A stretch of DNA of 64,000 nt from Streptomyces sp. CB02058 (GCF_001905505.1 NZ_LIPG01000009.1:1-64000); one strand, 5' to 3'. Positions 18,147 to 27,011 are shown, counted from the stretch's first letter. Numbers and translations are program-made. The notes: generated from the letters alone by a model not told the origin.

Positions 18147-19070
18147 TCAGAAGTCGTAGGCGACGCCCGTCATCCGCTCGGACTCCGCCCAGAGCCTCTC
18201 CCAGGCCCGCGGGTCGCGTGCGGAGCGGCCGGGGCGTGCGGGACCGACCGGGCCCTTGGTCTCGGTCAGGCCGAGCGGGCCGTAGAACTCGCCGCCGCGG
18301 GCCCCGGGATCGGTGGCGGCGCGCAGCCCGGCCAGCATGCCGAGCCGGGCCGGCTGGAGGAACAGCGGGGCGAGCGGACGGGTGAGCGTCCGCACGGCGC
18401 CGGGGATGTTCCTGCCGAGTCCGGTGGCGGCCAGGCCGGGGTGGGCGGCGAGCGAGAGGGTATCCGCGCCGGACGCGGCGAGCCTGCGCTGCAGCTCCAG
18501 GGCGAACATCAGGTTCGCGAGCTTGGAGCGGTTGTACGCCCGGTATCTGCCGTAGCCGCGCTCGGAGTTCAGGTCGTCGAAGCGCATCCGGCCCAGCTTG
18601 TGCAGGTAGCTGCCGATGGTCACGACGCGTGCGCCGGGACGGGCGCGCAGCGCGTCAAGGAGAAGGCCGGTGAGCGCGAAGTGGCCCAGGTGGTTGGTGG
18701 CGAACTGGAGCTCGAACCCGTCGGCGGTACGGCTCCGCTCCGTCCACATCACGCCCGCGTTGTTGATCAGCAGGTCGATGGCGGGGAAGCGGTCGTTCAG
18801 TTCCTTCGCCGCCTCCCGTACCGATGCCTGGTCCGCCAGGTCGAGGCGGACCAGGACCGGTGTGGCGGCGGGCGAGGAGGCCCTGAGCCGGGAGACCGCC
18901 GCGGCGGCCTTGTCCACGTCGCGTACGGCGAACACCACCCGGGCGCCGCGGAACGCGAGGGCCCGTGCCGTCTCCAGGCCCAGGCCGGAGCCCGCCCCGG
19001 TGATCACCGCCGTACGTCCGCTCTGGTCCGGAACCAGCTCCTCGCCCCACTGCCGCGGTGTGCCGCCCAT
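18147..19070 (-). CDS. Short-chain dehydrogenase/reductase (retinol dehydrogenase-like)
   Basis: A 307-residue classical SDR. It has TGAGSGLG (cofactor loop, near residue 25), NNAGVM near 105, a serine in VVTIGS, and the catalytic YNRSK near 177. The C-terminus is of the retinol-dehydrogenase / protochlorophyllide-reductase-like group. The ATG at 19070 has GGGAGC upstream. It is a single gene upstream of the nucleotidyltransferase on the same strand. A tailoring role on the core or sugar is possible; the substrate is unknown. Confidence 0.8.
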   Translation of the reverse strand: MGGTPRQWGEELVPDQSGRTAVITGAGSGLGLETARALAFRGARVVFAVRDVDKAAAAVSRLRASSPAATPVLVRLDLADQASVREAAKELNDRFPAIDLLINNAGVMWTERSRTADGFELQFATNHLGHFALTGLLLDALRARPGARVVTIGSYLHKLGRMRFDDLNSERGYGRYRAYNRSKLANLMFALELQRRLAASGADTLSLAAHPGLAATGLGRNIPGAVRTLTRPLAPLFLQPARLGMLAGLRAATDPGARGGEFYGPLGLTETKGPVGPARPGRSARDPRAWERLWAESERMTGVAYDF

Positions 19071-19609
19071 CCTGAAGCTCCCTGATCGCGGTTGGTCAAA
19101 GGTCCAAGGGTCTGCGGCGCGTGGTACGGGGCCTTCGCCGCGGCGCCGGCCGCAGTGTGGTGCCGTGCCGGAGCCGGGCCATCGCCTACGGCCAGTCCAG
19201 CTCACCGGAACCGCCCGAGCCGACCGGGCCGCCGGAGCAGGCCGGGAGGCCGGAGGTGGCGTCGTGCGGGGCTGTGGTCGGGGTGGTGCGCATGGGGGCC
19301 TCCGTGCGGGGTCGGCGGCCCCGAAGGGCCGGATGCGGCTCGTAAGACATGCCTTCGGCCGCTCATGGGTCGGCCGTCGGGTCTGGCGCGCGTGTTCGTC
19401 CGGGCTGAAGCTAGTGAGCCGGTGCCGCGTTGGCAAGAATGTTCCAAACTTAGGCAACTTGCCAGTGTCGGCGGGATCTTGGCCGTCAGGGGTCACCCGG
19501 CACCACCCGGCCGCGGGGCCCCGGGCAGACGCAGACGGCGAGGCCGCGCCCGGCTCGGCTGCCGGGGCGCGGCCTCGCCGCGGATGACTGCTGGGACCGT
19601 GCGGTCCTC
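19071..19609. promoter_or_regulatory. Promoter region of the SDR gene with a GGCAA-TTGCC palindrome
   Basis: A 539-bp non-coding gap. The stretch 19405-19475 is AT-richer and holds the palindrome GGCAACTTGCC (19453-19463), preceded by a second AACTT. Related TTGCC/CAAG elements recur near the carrier protein, XRE regulator and proline dehydrogenase genes. The 19520-19600 part is GC-rich and contains GGCCGCGCC/GGCGCGGCC inverted repeats, possibly the terminator of the carrier-protein gene. Confidence 0.45.
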
Positions 19610-19984
19610 TCACATCGGGCAGTCGGCCGGTGCCCGGCCGCGCCCTCCCGGCAGCTCGTCGGTCCGCGCGCTGTGCACCAGCGCGACCTGGTCGCCCAGA
19701 TTGCGCCACGACATGTCGTGCAGCGGGACCCGGACGCCGAACTCCATGCCGATGCGGCGCACCAGACGGTTGATCAGCAGCGAGTCACCGCCGCGGACGA
19801 AGAAGTCGGAGTGGTCGGTGAGGTCCGATCGGCCGAGCAGCTCGCTCCACGCCCGGAGCATGAACTCCCGTACGTCGGCGGCCGGGTCGGGGTGCTGGAG
19901 GTGTCCCGGCCCGGGGGCCCCGTACGGGGCGGCCGGGGCGGTGAGAGGCGACGCAGCTGTGGCGTCAGAGCGGTCACAGGTCAT
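19610..19984 (-). CDS. Free-standing peptidyl carrier protein (SgcC2-like)
   Basis: A 124-residue stand-alone carrier protein. The phosphopantetheine serine is in DFFVRGGDSLLINRL near residue 70; the helices around it fit the PP-binding domain and the first 35 residues are a disordered extension. In C-1027-type clusters a discrete carrier protein holds the amino acid for halogenation and condensation. Since the A domain at 7214-8959 already has a fused carrier, this second one could be the halogenase or condensation station, or serve another chain. The ATG at 19984 follows GTAGGAGT. It is divergent from the XRE regulator. Confidence 0.85.
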   Translation of the reverse strand: MTCDRSDATAASPLTAPAAPYGAPGPGHLQHPDPAADVREFMLRAWSELLGRSDLTDHSDFFVRGGDSLLINRLVRRIGMEFGVRVPLHDMSWRNLGDQVALVHSARTDELPGGRGRAPADCPM

Positions 19985-20288
19985 TTACGCCACTCCTACG
20001 GCTTCATCGGACGATGGTGGCCGGGCGCATGTCTGCACCGCCCATGTTGCCAAGTAGCGTACGCCACGGGCAGACAAGTTGACAATAACTTGCCTTAATG
20101 ATTACCAAGTCCTTGGAGGCGTCGAGCGGCCCTTCTTGACCAGGACGCTCAGGCCGCGAGAGTGCCCGTATCGCCAAAGGGACGCGTCGCGAGTACCATC
20201 TGGCACACTTGGTATGAAAATTGTGACACAACAGCGGCAAACGATCCGGCTGGAATGTCCGTAGTCCATCCACCGTGGGGGCAATCAC
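19985..20288. promoter_or_regulatory. Divergent promoter region, carrier protein / XRE regulator
   Basis: A 304-bp AT-richer region. It contains TTGCCAAG (20047-20054), the inverted repeat CAAGTT-N6-AACTTG (20075-20092) running into TTGCC, TACCAAG near 20104, and ACTTGGTA near 20207. These related half-sites suggest autoregulation by the adjacent XRE protein. This is inference from repetition. Confidence 0.5.
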
Positions 20289-21521
20289 GTGCTGGAGCAG
20301 CCATCCTTCGGCCGTCGTCTCAGGCAGCTGAGGACCGAGCGGGGCCTTTCGCAGGCCGTCCTCGCCGGTGACGGCATGTCGACCGGATATCTCTCGCGTC
20401 TGGAGTCGGGCGCCCGCCAGCCCACGGACCGTGCCGTGGCCCACCTCGCCGGCCGACTCGGCATCGAGCCCGTGGAGTTCGAGGAGTCACGGGCCACCTC
20501 GCTGGCGCAGAGCCTGTCGATCGCCACCTCCCTCGACTCGGACGAGACCAGCAGGCTGCTCGCCGAGGCGCTGGATTCGGCAGAGGCGCAGGACCCGATG
20601 CTGCGCTGGCAGGCCCTGTGGCTGCTCGCCCAGTGGAAGCGCCGGCACGGCGAGAACGCCGCCGAGCGCGCCTACCTGGAGGACCTCGTCGCGCTCAGCG
20701 AGGAGATCGGCCTGGCCGAGCTGCGCTCCAGGGCCCTGACCCGGCTCGCCCGGTCGCTGCGCACCGCGGGCGAGATCGCTCCGGCCGTCGACGCGGCCAC
20801 CACCGCCCACCGCCTGGCCCTGGAGAACGGGCTGTCCGAGCAGGACCTGGCCGCGGTCCTGCTCGTGCTGGTCTCCGTGGAGGCCGAGGCCGGCCGGCTG
20901 CCGGATGCCCGGCGGCACGCCGACGAGCTGGCCGTCCTGGTCGAGGGCCGCAGTGACGCGCTGTGGGCCGAGGCCATGTGGACCGTGGTCGCCGTACGAG
21001 TGCGCCAAGGCGACTTCGTGCCCGCCCAGGAGCTTCTGGAACAGGCCCTCGACCGGTTCGCCAGCCGGGAGAACCTGACCCTGTGGCTGCGGCTGCGGCT
21101 CACCGCGGCCGATCTGCACCTGCAGAAGTTCCCGCCCGAGCCCGACGCCGCCCAGCGGTACATCGAGGACGCCGAGGCGGGGCTGCCCTTCGCCAGGACC
21201 TCCGCGATGGAGCACGAACTGACCGCGCTCAAGACCCATCTCGCCTTCCACGAGGGCCGGTACGAGGACGCCCGCGCCCTGCTCGACCGGCTCGGCCGGA
21301 GCGAACGGCGGATGTCCTACCGGGGACGGATCCGGCTCGACGTCATGGACAACCAGCTGCGCATCCTGGAGGGCGACGAGGACGCGGGGATGGCCGGGCT
21401 CCAGCGGCTCGCCCTGCAGGCCCAGGAGTCCTCCAACATCGACCTCGCGGCGACGATCTGGCGACTCGCGGCGGAGTGCCTGCTCAAGACGCGCGGCAAG
21501 ACCCCCGGAACGAAGGTCTGA
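20289..21521 (+). CDS. XRE-family transcriptional regulator with TPR-like domain
   Basis: A 410-residue regulator. An XRE helix-turn-helix spans about residues 6-62 (LRQLRTERGLSQAVLA, then STGYLSRLESGARQPT). The remainder is alpha-helical and resembles tetratricopeptide repeats, for example RWQALWLLAQWKRR and LTRLARSLRTAGE. Proteins of this layout are common pathway-level regulators in Streptomyces and may sense a ligand or protein through the repeat domain. GTG start behind GGGGGCAA. It is divergent from the carrier-protein gene and precedes proline dehydrogenase. Confidence 0.85.
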   Translation: MLEQPSFGRRLRQLRTERGLSQAVLAGDGMSTGYLSRLESGARQPTDRAVAHLAGRLGIEPVEFEESRATSLAQSLSIATSLDSDETSRLLAEALDSAEAQDPMLRWQALWLLAQWKRRHGENAAERAYLEDLVALSEEIGLAELRSRALTRLARSLRTAGEIAPAVDAATTAHRLALENGLSEQDLAAVLLVLVSVEAEAGRLPDARRHADELAVLVEGRSDALWAEAMWTVVAVRVRQGDFVPAQELLEQALDRFASRENLTLWLRLRLTAADLHLQKFPPEPDAAQRYIEDAEAGLPFARTSAMEHELTALKTHLAFHEGRYEDARALLDRLGRSERRMSYRGRIRLDVMDNQLRILEGDEDAGMAGLQRLALQAQESSNIDLAATIWRLAAECLLKTRGKTPGTKV

Positions 21522-21979
21522 CCCGCACCACGCACCCGGCCCCGGCAGCCGCGAGCCCCGCGCCCTCCTCCGCTCCTCCCGGCCCGGCGCCGTCCGCTCG
21601 GCCTGCCCCGGCGCCGCCGCAGGCCGCCCTTCCGCGCCCGGCACCTGCCCAACCCGCGCCAAGGCGGCCCTCCGGCATTGCCATGCGTACCGAACAACTG
21701 GCAACGTCTTGCCCATGCTTGGAAATATCGGCGGCTCCATGAGGGAGGCCGAACCCCGGTTCCAGAGCGGGGGACGGTGGCGGTCGCCCGGTGCGGCGGA
21801 GTGTTCCACCCCGCCGCCGCCTCACCGACGACGGCAGTTCTGTCATGTATTTGCCAAGCGGGGCTTGTGAGTCCGCGGCCGTCGCATCCGGGGCACCCCG
21901 TACGGGAAGAGGGCCGCGTGCCCACGACAGGGCCGGCCCCGCCCGTGCCCCCAGGAGAAGATTGCCGAGGCGCCACGTC
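21522..21979. promoter_or_regulatory. Intergenic region before the proline dehydrogenase gene
   Basis: 458 bp without a gene. The first 150 bp are Pro/Ala-coding-like GC sequence with no reading-frame support. From 21685 it becomes AT-richer and holds GGCAACGTCTTGCC (21700-21713, an inverted GGCAA/TTGCC pair) and TTGCCAAG (21851-21858), echoing the elements upstream of the XRE gene. Confidence 0.45.
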
Positions 21980-22954
21980 ATGTCCCAAGAAGTCTCCCAG
22001 CGAGCCCTGTTCGAGGCGGCGGCCGAGGGCTTGCGCAGGCTGGCGGCCGACCCCCGGGCCCGCGCGGCCTTCGCCCCCGCGGGCTCGGCGCTGCGGGACG
22101 TCCTCGCCCCCGCCGCCCGGCGCTATGTCGTGGCCTCGGAACTGACGTCCTTCCTGGAGCGGACCGAGGAGCTGCGGGCCAAGGGCTACCGGGTGGCCGC
22201 CGCGTACGCCGGCCCGGCCGGGGAGCGGGACGATCCCGCCTACGCCGAGGAGTTCGTCGGCGAGTACCTGGCCCTGCTCGCCCGTCCGTCGGCCCCCGAC
22301 CGCCTCGGCCTGGACCTGTCGGGCGCGGGCCTCGACGTCTCCCACGAACTGGCCGTGGTGAACACCGGCCGCATCGCGGCGGCCGCGGCGGCCCGGGGCA
22401 GCGACGTGGTCCTGACGATGAACCGCTTCCCCACCGTGGACGCCGTGCTGGCCGTGCACCGGGAACTCGCCGGGCGGTACGAGAACCTGGGCATCACGCT
22501 CCAGGCACAGCTGCACCGCACCGCTGAGGACGCGGCGGCCGTGGCCCGGCCGCGCCTGCCGGTCCGACTGGTCAAGGGGGCGTTCCGGGAGGCGCCGGAG
22601 GTCGCCCTGGACCGGGGGCCGGCGCTGGACGACCGTTACCTGGAGCTCGCGGACCGGCTGGTGGACCGCGGCGTACGGCTGAGCCTGGCGACCCAGGACC
22701 CGGAGGTGCTGGCCGCGGCGGAAAGCAGCGGCCTCCTGGACCGGGTCTCCGAGATAGAGATGCTCCACGGGGTGCAGCCTCTGCTCCTGCGCCGCTACCG
22801 CGACAGCGGCCGCCCGTGCCGCGTCCACGCCACCTACGGCACGGACTGGTGGCCGCATCTGCTGCGGCGACTCGCGGAACACCCGCCGATGGTGCTCTGC
22901 GCCCTGGCTGACATAGGCACCGACCGCGACTGCGCCGCCGGCGCCGGTTACTGA
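21980..22954 (+). CDS. Proline dehydrogenase family protein
   Basis: A 324-residue FAD-dependent TIM-barrel protein of the proline dehydrogenase family. Typical segments are VRLVKGAF near residue 195, LATQDPEVL near 237, and EMLHGVQPLLLRRYRDSGRPCRVHATYG, which corresponds to the conserved C-terminal RVYVPYG-type region. It oxidises proline to pyrroline-5-carboxylate, or acts on a related amine. The ATG at 21980 lies 28 bases after AGGAGAAG, so the true start is not certain. No pyrroline-5-carboxylate dehydrogenase lies nearby, which argues for a specialised role. A small alanine-rich protein and an AhpD-like gene follow. Confidence 0.75.
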   Translation: MSQEVSQRALFEAAAEGLRRLAADPRARAAFAPAGSALRDVLAPAARRYVVASELTSFLERTEELRAKGYRVAAAYAGPAGERDDPAYAEEFVGEYLALLARPSAPDRLGLDLSGAGLDVSHELAVVNTGRIAAAAAARGSDVVLTMNRFPTVDAVLAVHRELAGRYENLGITLQAQLHRTAEDAAAVARPRLPVRLVKGAFREAPEVALDRGPALDDRYLELADRLVDRGVRLSLATQDPEVLAAAESSGLLDRVSEIEMLHGVQPLLLRRYRDSGRPCRVHATYGTDWWPHLLRRLAEHPPMVLCALADIGTDRDCAAGAGY

Positions 22955-23152
22955 GGTGCGCCGCCGGCCGGACCGCCCCGGGAGCGCCCCGCCCGGCCCC
23001 CTGCGGCCCAGTCCGACTGCGCACGGAAGGAGACGCGGCGGGCCGGGGCGAGGCTGAGAATGGTCTGTCCCGGACGCGCCGTACCGCGCCCCCTGCTCAC
23101 CGTGAGGCGCGACCCGACGGAGAAGCCCGACGGAGAAGAGGGAGGGGCGGAC

Positions 23153-23548
23153 ATGAGCGACAGCCCAAGAGGACCCCTGGAAGGGGCCCGCGATCCGGCG
23201 TCCGGCCCGCCGGCCCCCGCACCGGACGGCGACACCCCCGCCTCGGTCGTCATGGCCGCCACGGCGCGCGCCTCCACCGCCTACACCGCGTCCACCGCGC
23301 AGAGCGCCGCAACGGCGCTGGTGCGGATGTGCATCGCCAAGGGGGTGTTCGGCCCCGGCCCCTGGGAACGGCCCGAGCAGCAGGACACAGAGCCGGACAC
23401 AGCCCCCGACGAGGCGGAGACCGGGGAGGCCCGCTCCACGCCGGCCGCCGTGGAGCGGATCCGTGCCCTGCCCGGCCCGCCCGGCGCACGGCGGACCGAG
23501 GGGCCCGGCACGGAGCACCGGACAGCCGGAACGGCGCGCGCGGCCTGA
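23153..23548 (+). CDS. Small alanine-rich protein of unknown function
   Basis: A 131-residue protein I do not recognise. Flanks are Pro/Asp/Glu-rich and look disordered. The only ordered-looking part is about residues 33-72, an Ala/Ser/Thr-rich helix followed by LVRMCIAKGVFGPGPW. It is supported by a strong GGGAGGGG site before the ATG, by codon bias, and by its place between two co-directional enzyme genes. The single Cys and the helix-GPGPW segment are the only notable elements. It could be a partner of the following AhpD-like protein. Confidence 0.55.
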   Translation: MSDSPRGPLEGARDPASGPPAPAPDGDTPASVVMAATARASTAYTASTAQSAATALVRMCIAKGVFGPGPWERPEQQDTEPDTAPDEAETGEARSTPAAVERIRALPGPPGARRTEGPGTEHRTAGTARAA

Positions 23549-23698
23549 CCGGTGGCCCTTTCCGAGCAGTCCGGAGGATGCGGCGCGCGGTGGAGCCGGG
23601 GAGGATCGCCCACCCGCCCGCAGTGGGCCGTGCACGCCGACAGCGGCAGCCGCCGCGCAGGTGATCCGTTGTGAGCGCTGTCCCAAGGAGGGCTGCGC

Positions 23699-24754
23699 GT
23701 GAGCCAGGAGGTGCTTGACGTGAGGCCGGTCGTCAAAGCTGTGCTGCGGAACGCGCTCAAGGACGTGCGGCACGTACGGGCCGTCGCTCCGCGCGGCGCC
23801 GGGGAGCAGGTGGCCCGGGTGTACACGCAGATCGAGCGGGACTTCGGGGTGCTCGCCCCGCCGCTGGCCCTGCATTCGCCCGCTCCCGAGGTGCTCGCCG
23901 CGAGCTGGCTGCTGCTGCGGGAGATCCTTCTGGTCGAGGGGCGGGTGGGCCGGGCGGCCAAGGAGGTCGTCGCCACCGAGGTGTCGCGGGCCAACTCCTG
24001 CCCGTACTGCGTGGACGTCCACCGGGCCACGCTGCGGGAGCTCTCCGACCGGCCGGACGCCGGCTCCGGGGCGCTCGGCACCTGGGCCCGCTCCAGTGGG
24101 CTTCTCCCGGTGCCGGGAGAGCCCTCGCCGCCGGCGCCGTTCGGTCCCTCGGCCGCTCCCGAGCTCTACGGCGTGGCCGTCACCTTCCACTACATCAACC
24201 GCATGGTGAGCATCTACCTCGCCGGCTCCCCGGTGCCCGACCAGGCGCCCGGGTTCCTGCGCGGCCCGATCCTGCGTACGGCGACGAGGGCGATGCGCCC
24301 GGACGGCCCCGGCCCGCTGCGGCCCGGCACCTCCCTGGACCTGCTGCCCGACGCCCCCTTGCCCGACGGTCTCGCGTGGGCGTCCCCGAACAGGACGGTG
24401 GCGGCGGCGCTCGGCCGGGCCGCCGGCGCGGTGGAGAGCGCGGCGCGCTGGGTACCGGAGGGGGTGCGGGAGTGCCTGGACATCCATCTCGCCCGGTGGG
24501 GGGGCCGTCCGATGGGGCTGGGCCGCGTCTGGCTGGACGAGGCCGTCGCCGGCCTGCCCGCACCCGAAGTCCCCACGGCCCGGCTGGCGTTGCTGACCGC
24601 GTTCGCCTGCCACCAGGTCACCGACGCCGACATTCTGGCCTTCCGCGAACGACACCCCGCCGACCGGGAGCTGATCGAGCTGACGTCGTGGGCGGCGCTG
24701 TCGACCGCGCTGCTCCTGGGCCGCCGCTTCACCACCGCGCCCGCCTCCCCCTGA
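23699..24754 (+). CDS. AhpD-like / carboxymuconolactone decarboxylase family protein
   Basis: A 351-residue protein with an AhpD-type core near residues 60-120: the redox motif NSCPYCVDVH (CxxC then His) is intact. The second half is a diverged helical repeat (QVTDADILAFRERHP near 310), so the protein may be a tandem of two such folds with only one active site. AhpD proteins reduce peroxides or act as thiol carriers. Both in-frame GTGs, at 23699 and 23720, have a good site; the first (AAGGAGG, 7 bases) is used. Possibly oxidative-stress protection near an enediyne pathway. Confidence 0.7.
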   Translation: MSQEVLDVRPVVKAVLRNALKDVRHVRAVAPRGAGEQVARVYTQIERDFGVLAPPLALHSPAPEVLAASWLLLREILLVEGRVGRAAKEVVATEVSRANSCPYCVDVHRATLRELSDRPDAGSGALGTWARSSGLLPVPGEPSPPAPFGPSAAPELYGVAVTFHYINRMVSIYLAGSPVPDQAPGFLRGPILRTATRAMRPDGPGPLRPGTSLDLLPDAPLPDGLAWASPNRTVAAALGRAAGAVESAARWVPEGVRECLDIHLARWGGRPMGLGRVWLDEAVAGLPAPEVPTARLALLTAFACHQVTDADILAFRERHPADRELIELTSWAALSTALLLGRRFTTAPASP

Positions 24755-24787
24755 CGGCCCCACGTACGGGGGGGGCGCGGCGGCGGG

Positions 24788-25861
24788 TCAGCCGGCGAAG
24801 CGTTGGATGCGCGGGACCGGTCCGGCGGGCCTGCCGGACCGCAGCGGCACGTGGTGTGTGCGGCGCGACGGGGGCTGCGCGGGCAGGCCCTGGGTGGCGC
24901 CGTCCGGACTCGCTCCGTTCCGACCCGCGTCCTGTCCTACGGCCGCTTGCCCGGTGGCCGGCTCCCCTGCGGCCGGCGCCCCGGGGCCCCCGTCCGGCGC
25001 CGCTGTGTTCAGGGCAGCCCTGCCGGTGTCCGCGCGGGCCAGGATTCCGGTGAGCACGGCAGCTCCGTCACCGCCGAGGTTCCTCAGCGCGCGGGCGACT
25101 TCGGACAGTTGCCCGGCGATACGGTCCACCCCGTCGGCCACCGCCTCCGGGTCGTGCGCGAAGACGTCGCCCCACCCCCCGCGCCCGCCGCCCGCGAGGC
25201 GCACCGCGTCCCGCAGCCCGGCACCGGCGAGGCCGAGGGCCTCGTCGGCGAGGCCGTCGAGACCGGTGAGCCGGGCCGCCAGCACGGAGCAGACGAGCCG
25301 GGGCACGTGGGCGAGCGCGGTGACGGCCCCGTCGTGTTCCTCGGGCGTCATCTCCCGTCGGCGTCCTCCGCACAGCGTGACCAGCGCGCCGGCCGCTTCC
25401 AGGGCTTCCGGCCGGCCCGTCGGGTAGGGGCACAGGATCCACGGCCGGCCGTCGAACAGGTCCGCCCGCGGCCCGCCGGGGCCCGCCCCCCACCACTCCC
25501 CCGCCAGGGGGTGCCCGGGGACGAACCCCATCAGGTCGCATCCGCGCATCTCGGCCTCCGCGCAGATGAGCCCCTTGGTCCCGGCGACGTCGGTGTAGGC
25601 GCGGCCGAGTCCGCGGACCTGGGCGGTGTAGAGCACGTCCACGACGGTGTCGGGGCCGGTGGCGATCACCACGAGGTCCGCGGCCGGTGCGGCCCGGGTC
25701 AGTTCTCTCCCGGCCCCTGCGCGGCAGGCGCGGTCCAGGGCGTCCCGGTCCTGGTCCTCCAGGGTCACATCGACTCCGGCGCGGGTGAGCGCGAGCCCGA
25801 TGGACGTACCGGCCGCTCCACAGCCGATCACCGTCACCCGCCGCAGGCCGGTGCTGGTCAT
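24788..25861 (-). CDS. Prephenate dehydrogenase
   Basis: A 357-residue TyrA-type enzyme. The NAD loop is VIGCGAAGTSIGL near residue 11; TDVAGTKG near 91 and GHPLAGEWWGAG near 116 hold the conserved active-site Lys and His. After about residue 285 comes a low-complexity Gly/Ala/Pro tail of 70 residues, not an ACT domain, so it may lack tyrosine feedback control. It makes 4-hydroxyphenylpyruvate, the direct substrate of HmaS. Tyrosine-pathway genes of this kind often accompany Hpg clusters, which supports the Hpg assignment. Confidence 0.85.
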   Translation of the reverse strand: MTSTGLRRVTVIGCGAAGTSIGLALTRAGVDVTLEDQDRDALDRACRAGAGRELTRAAPAADLVVIATGPDTVVDVLYTAQVRGLGRAYTDVAGTKGLICAEAEMRGCDLMGFVPGHPLAGEWWGAGPGGPRADLFDGRPWILCPYPTGRPEALEAAGALVTLCGGRRREMTPEEHDGAVTALAHVPRLVCSVLAARLTGLDGLADEALGLAGAGLRDAVRLAGGGRGGWGDVFAHDPEAVADGVDRIAGQLSEVARALRNLGGDGAAVLTGILARADTGRAALNTAAPDGGPGAPAAGEPATGQAAVGQDAGRNGASPDGATQGLPAQPPSRRTHHVPLRSGRPAGPVPRIQRFAG

Positions 25862-26006
25862 GGTGTCCTCCTTGGCGGTTCGACGGCTCGGGCGGGGAAG
25901 GAGCGGCGGGGCCCGGGGCCCGGGCGGTCCGGCGGTCCGGAGCCCGGGGCCCGGGGCCCCGGCGGTCCGGGCTGCCGCCGGTACTGTCCCGGGCTCCCGC
26001 CCCGGA

Positions 26007-26810
26007 TCACTCCGCCAGGTCGGTGAACTGGCCCGCCTGCCGGCCCTCGCCGTGCGGGCCCCGGTATGCCTGGGCGATGTCCAGCCACTGCTCCGCGTCG
26101 GCGCCCCGCGCGGTGAGGGCCAGGTCGTCGCGGTGCCGGCGGCGGGTGACCAGGAGGGCGAAGTCGTGGGCGGGACCGCTGACCGTCTGCGTCGCGTCCG
26201 CGGGGCCGACGGACCACACCTCGCCGGAGGGTGCGGTGAGCTCGAAGCGGAAGGGCTCGGCGGGCGGGGTGAGCCCGTGCGCCTCGTAACCGAAGTCGCG
26301 GGTCAGCCAGGCGAAGCCGACCAGGTGACGGAGGCGGTCGGTGGGCTCCCTGCGGACCTTGAGTGTGTCGGCGATGTCCTGCCCGTGGCCGAAGAGCTCC
26401 ATGATCCCGGCGCAGGCGAGCACGGCCGGCGGCAGCGGGTTGACCAGCCACGGCACGACCGTGTCCGCCGGCACCGCACCGAGCGCCTCGACCGACGCCT
26501 GCCCCTGGGCCCGGAAGCGGGCGAGCAGTTCCTCGGGCGAGAGGCCGTCGAACTGCTTCAGGGCGGCGTTGACGGCCCCGTCGAAGTTGCCCGCGGCGGC
26601 GGCGGTGACGGCCTTGAAGTTCTCCGGCTCGGCGGCGGCCGTCCGGGCCAGGTTGAAGACGAACGTGAGGTGCGCGATCTGGTCGGCGATGCTCCACCCG
26701 GGGGCGGGGGTCGGGGTGTTCCAGGCGTCGTCGCCGATGTTCTCGACCAGCCGGGCGACCTCGTCGATGTCGGCGGCCAGGTCCTTGAGCACGTCGTTCA
26801 GGGCGGTCAT
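26007..26810 (-). CDS. TIGR03084-family (DinB-like) metal-binding protein
   Basis: A 267-residue protein of the TIGR03084 actinobacterial family, a DinB-like four-helix bundle plus an SCP2-like C-terminal half. Conserved patches are PGWSIADQIAHLTF near residue 39 (metal-binding His) and GIMELFGHGQDIAD near 136. The family is related to mycothiol-dependent isomerases, but its own activity is unknown. The ATG at 26810 has AGGAG upstream. It lies between the prephenate dehydrogenase gene and the E10 thioesterase gene on the same strand. Confidence 0.75.
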   Translation of the reverse strand: MTALNDVLKDLAADIDEVARLVENIGDDAWNTPTPAPGWSIADQIAHLTFVFNLARTAAAEPENFKAVTAAAAGNFDGAVNAALKQFDGLSPEELLARFRAQGQASVEALGAVPADTVVPWLVNPLPPAVLACAGIMELFGHGQDIADTLKVRREPTDRLRHLVGFAWLTRDFGYEAHGLTPPAEPFRFELTAPSGEVWSVGPADATQTVSGPAHDFALLVTRRRHRDDLALTARGADAEQWLDIAQAYRGPHGEGRQAGQFTDLAE

Positions 26811-26851
26811 CTTCTTGCTCCTCGGGCTGGGAGGGAGGGGGTTCTCATGAC

Positions 26852-26907
26852 GTGGGTCTCGTGCGGTGGGTCTTGTGCGGTGGGTCTCGTGCGGTGGGTC
26901 TCGTGAA
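26852..26907. repeat. 14-bp tandem repeat, four units
   Basis: GTGGGTCTCGTGCG is repeated four times head to tail with one C/T change and a divergent last two bases. It ends inside a GTGAAGCAACTCACC element. It lies in the gap between the E10 thioesterase gene and the TIGR03084 gene. Confidence 0.9.
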
Positions 26908-26997
26908 GCAACTCACCGGTCCGGAAGAAGGGGCCGTCCGTGGCGGGGCCCCGGGGACCGTGGCGGGGTCCTGGAGGGTTCCGTGAAGCAACTCACC
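26903..26997. promoter_or_regulatory. Two copies of the near-palindrome GTGAAGCAACTCACC
   Basis: Identical 15-bp elements lie at 26903-26917 and 26983-26997, 80 bp apart and just downstream of the thioesterase gene. A variant (GTGAAACAACCCAC) is at 27546-27559 upstream of that gene. GTGA...TCAC is an inverted repeat. A repressor or activator site, or an RNA element, is possible. Confidence 0.5.
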
Positions 26998-27011
26998 AGG
27001 CAGGGGTCGGG

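Noticed and set aside
25880-25990. GC-rich runs (GGGGCCCGGGG-type) before the prephenate dehydrogenase gene as a regulatory structure
   Set aside because: Low-complexity G/C sequence with many possible pairings and no defined stem; cannot be called with confidence.
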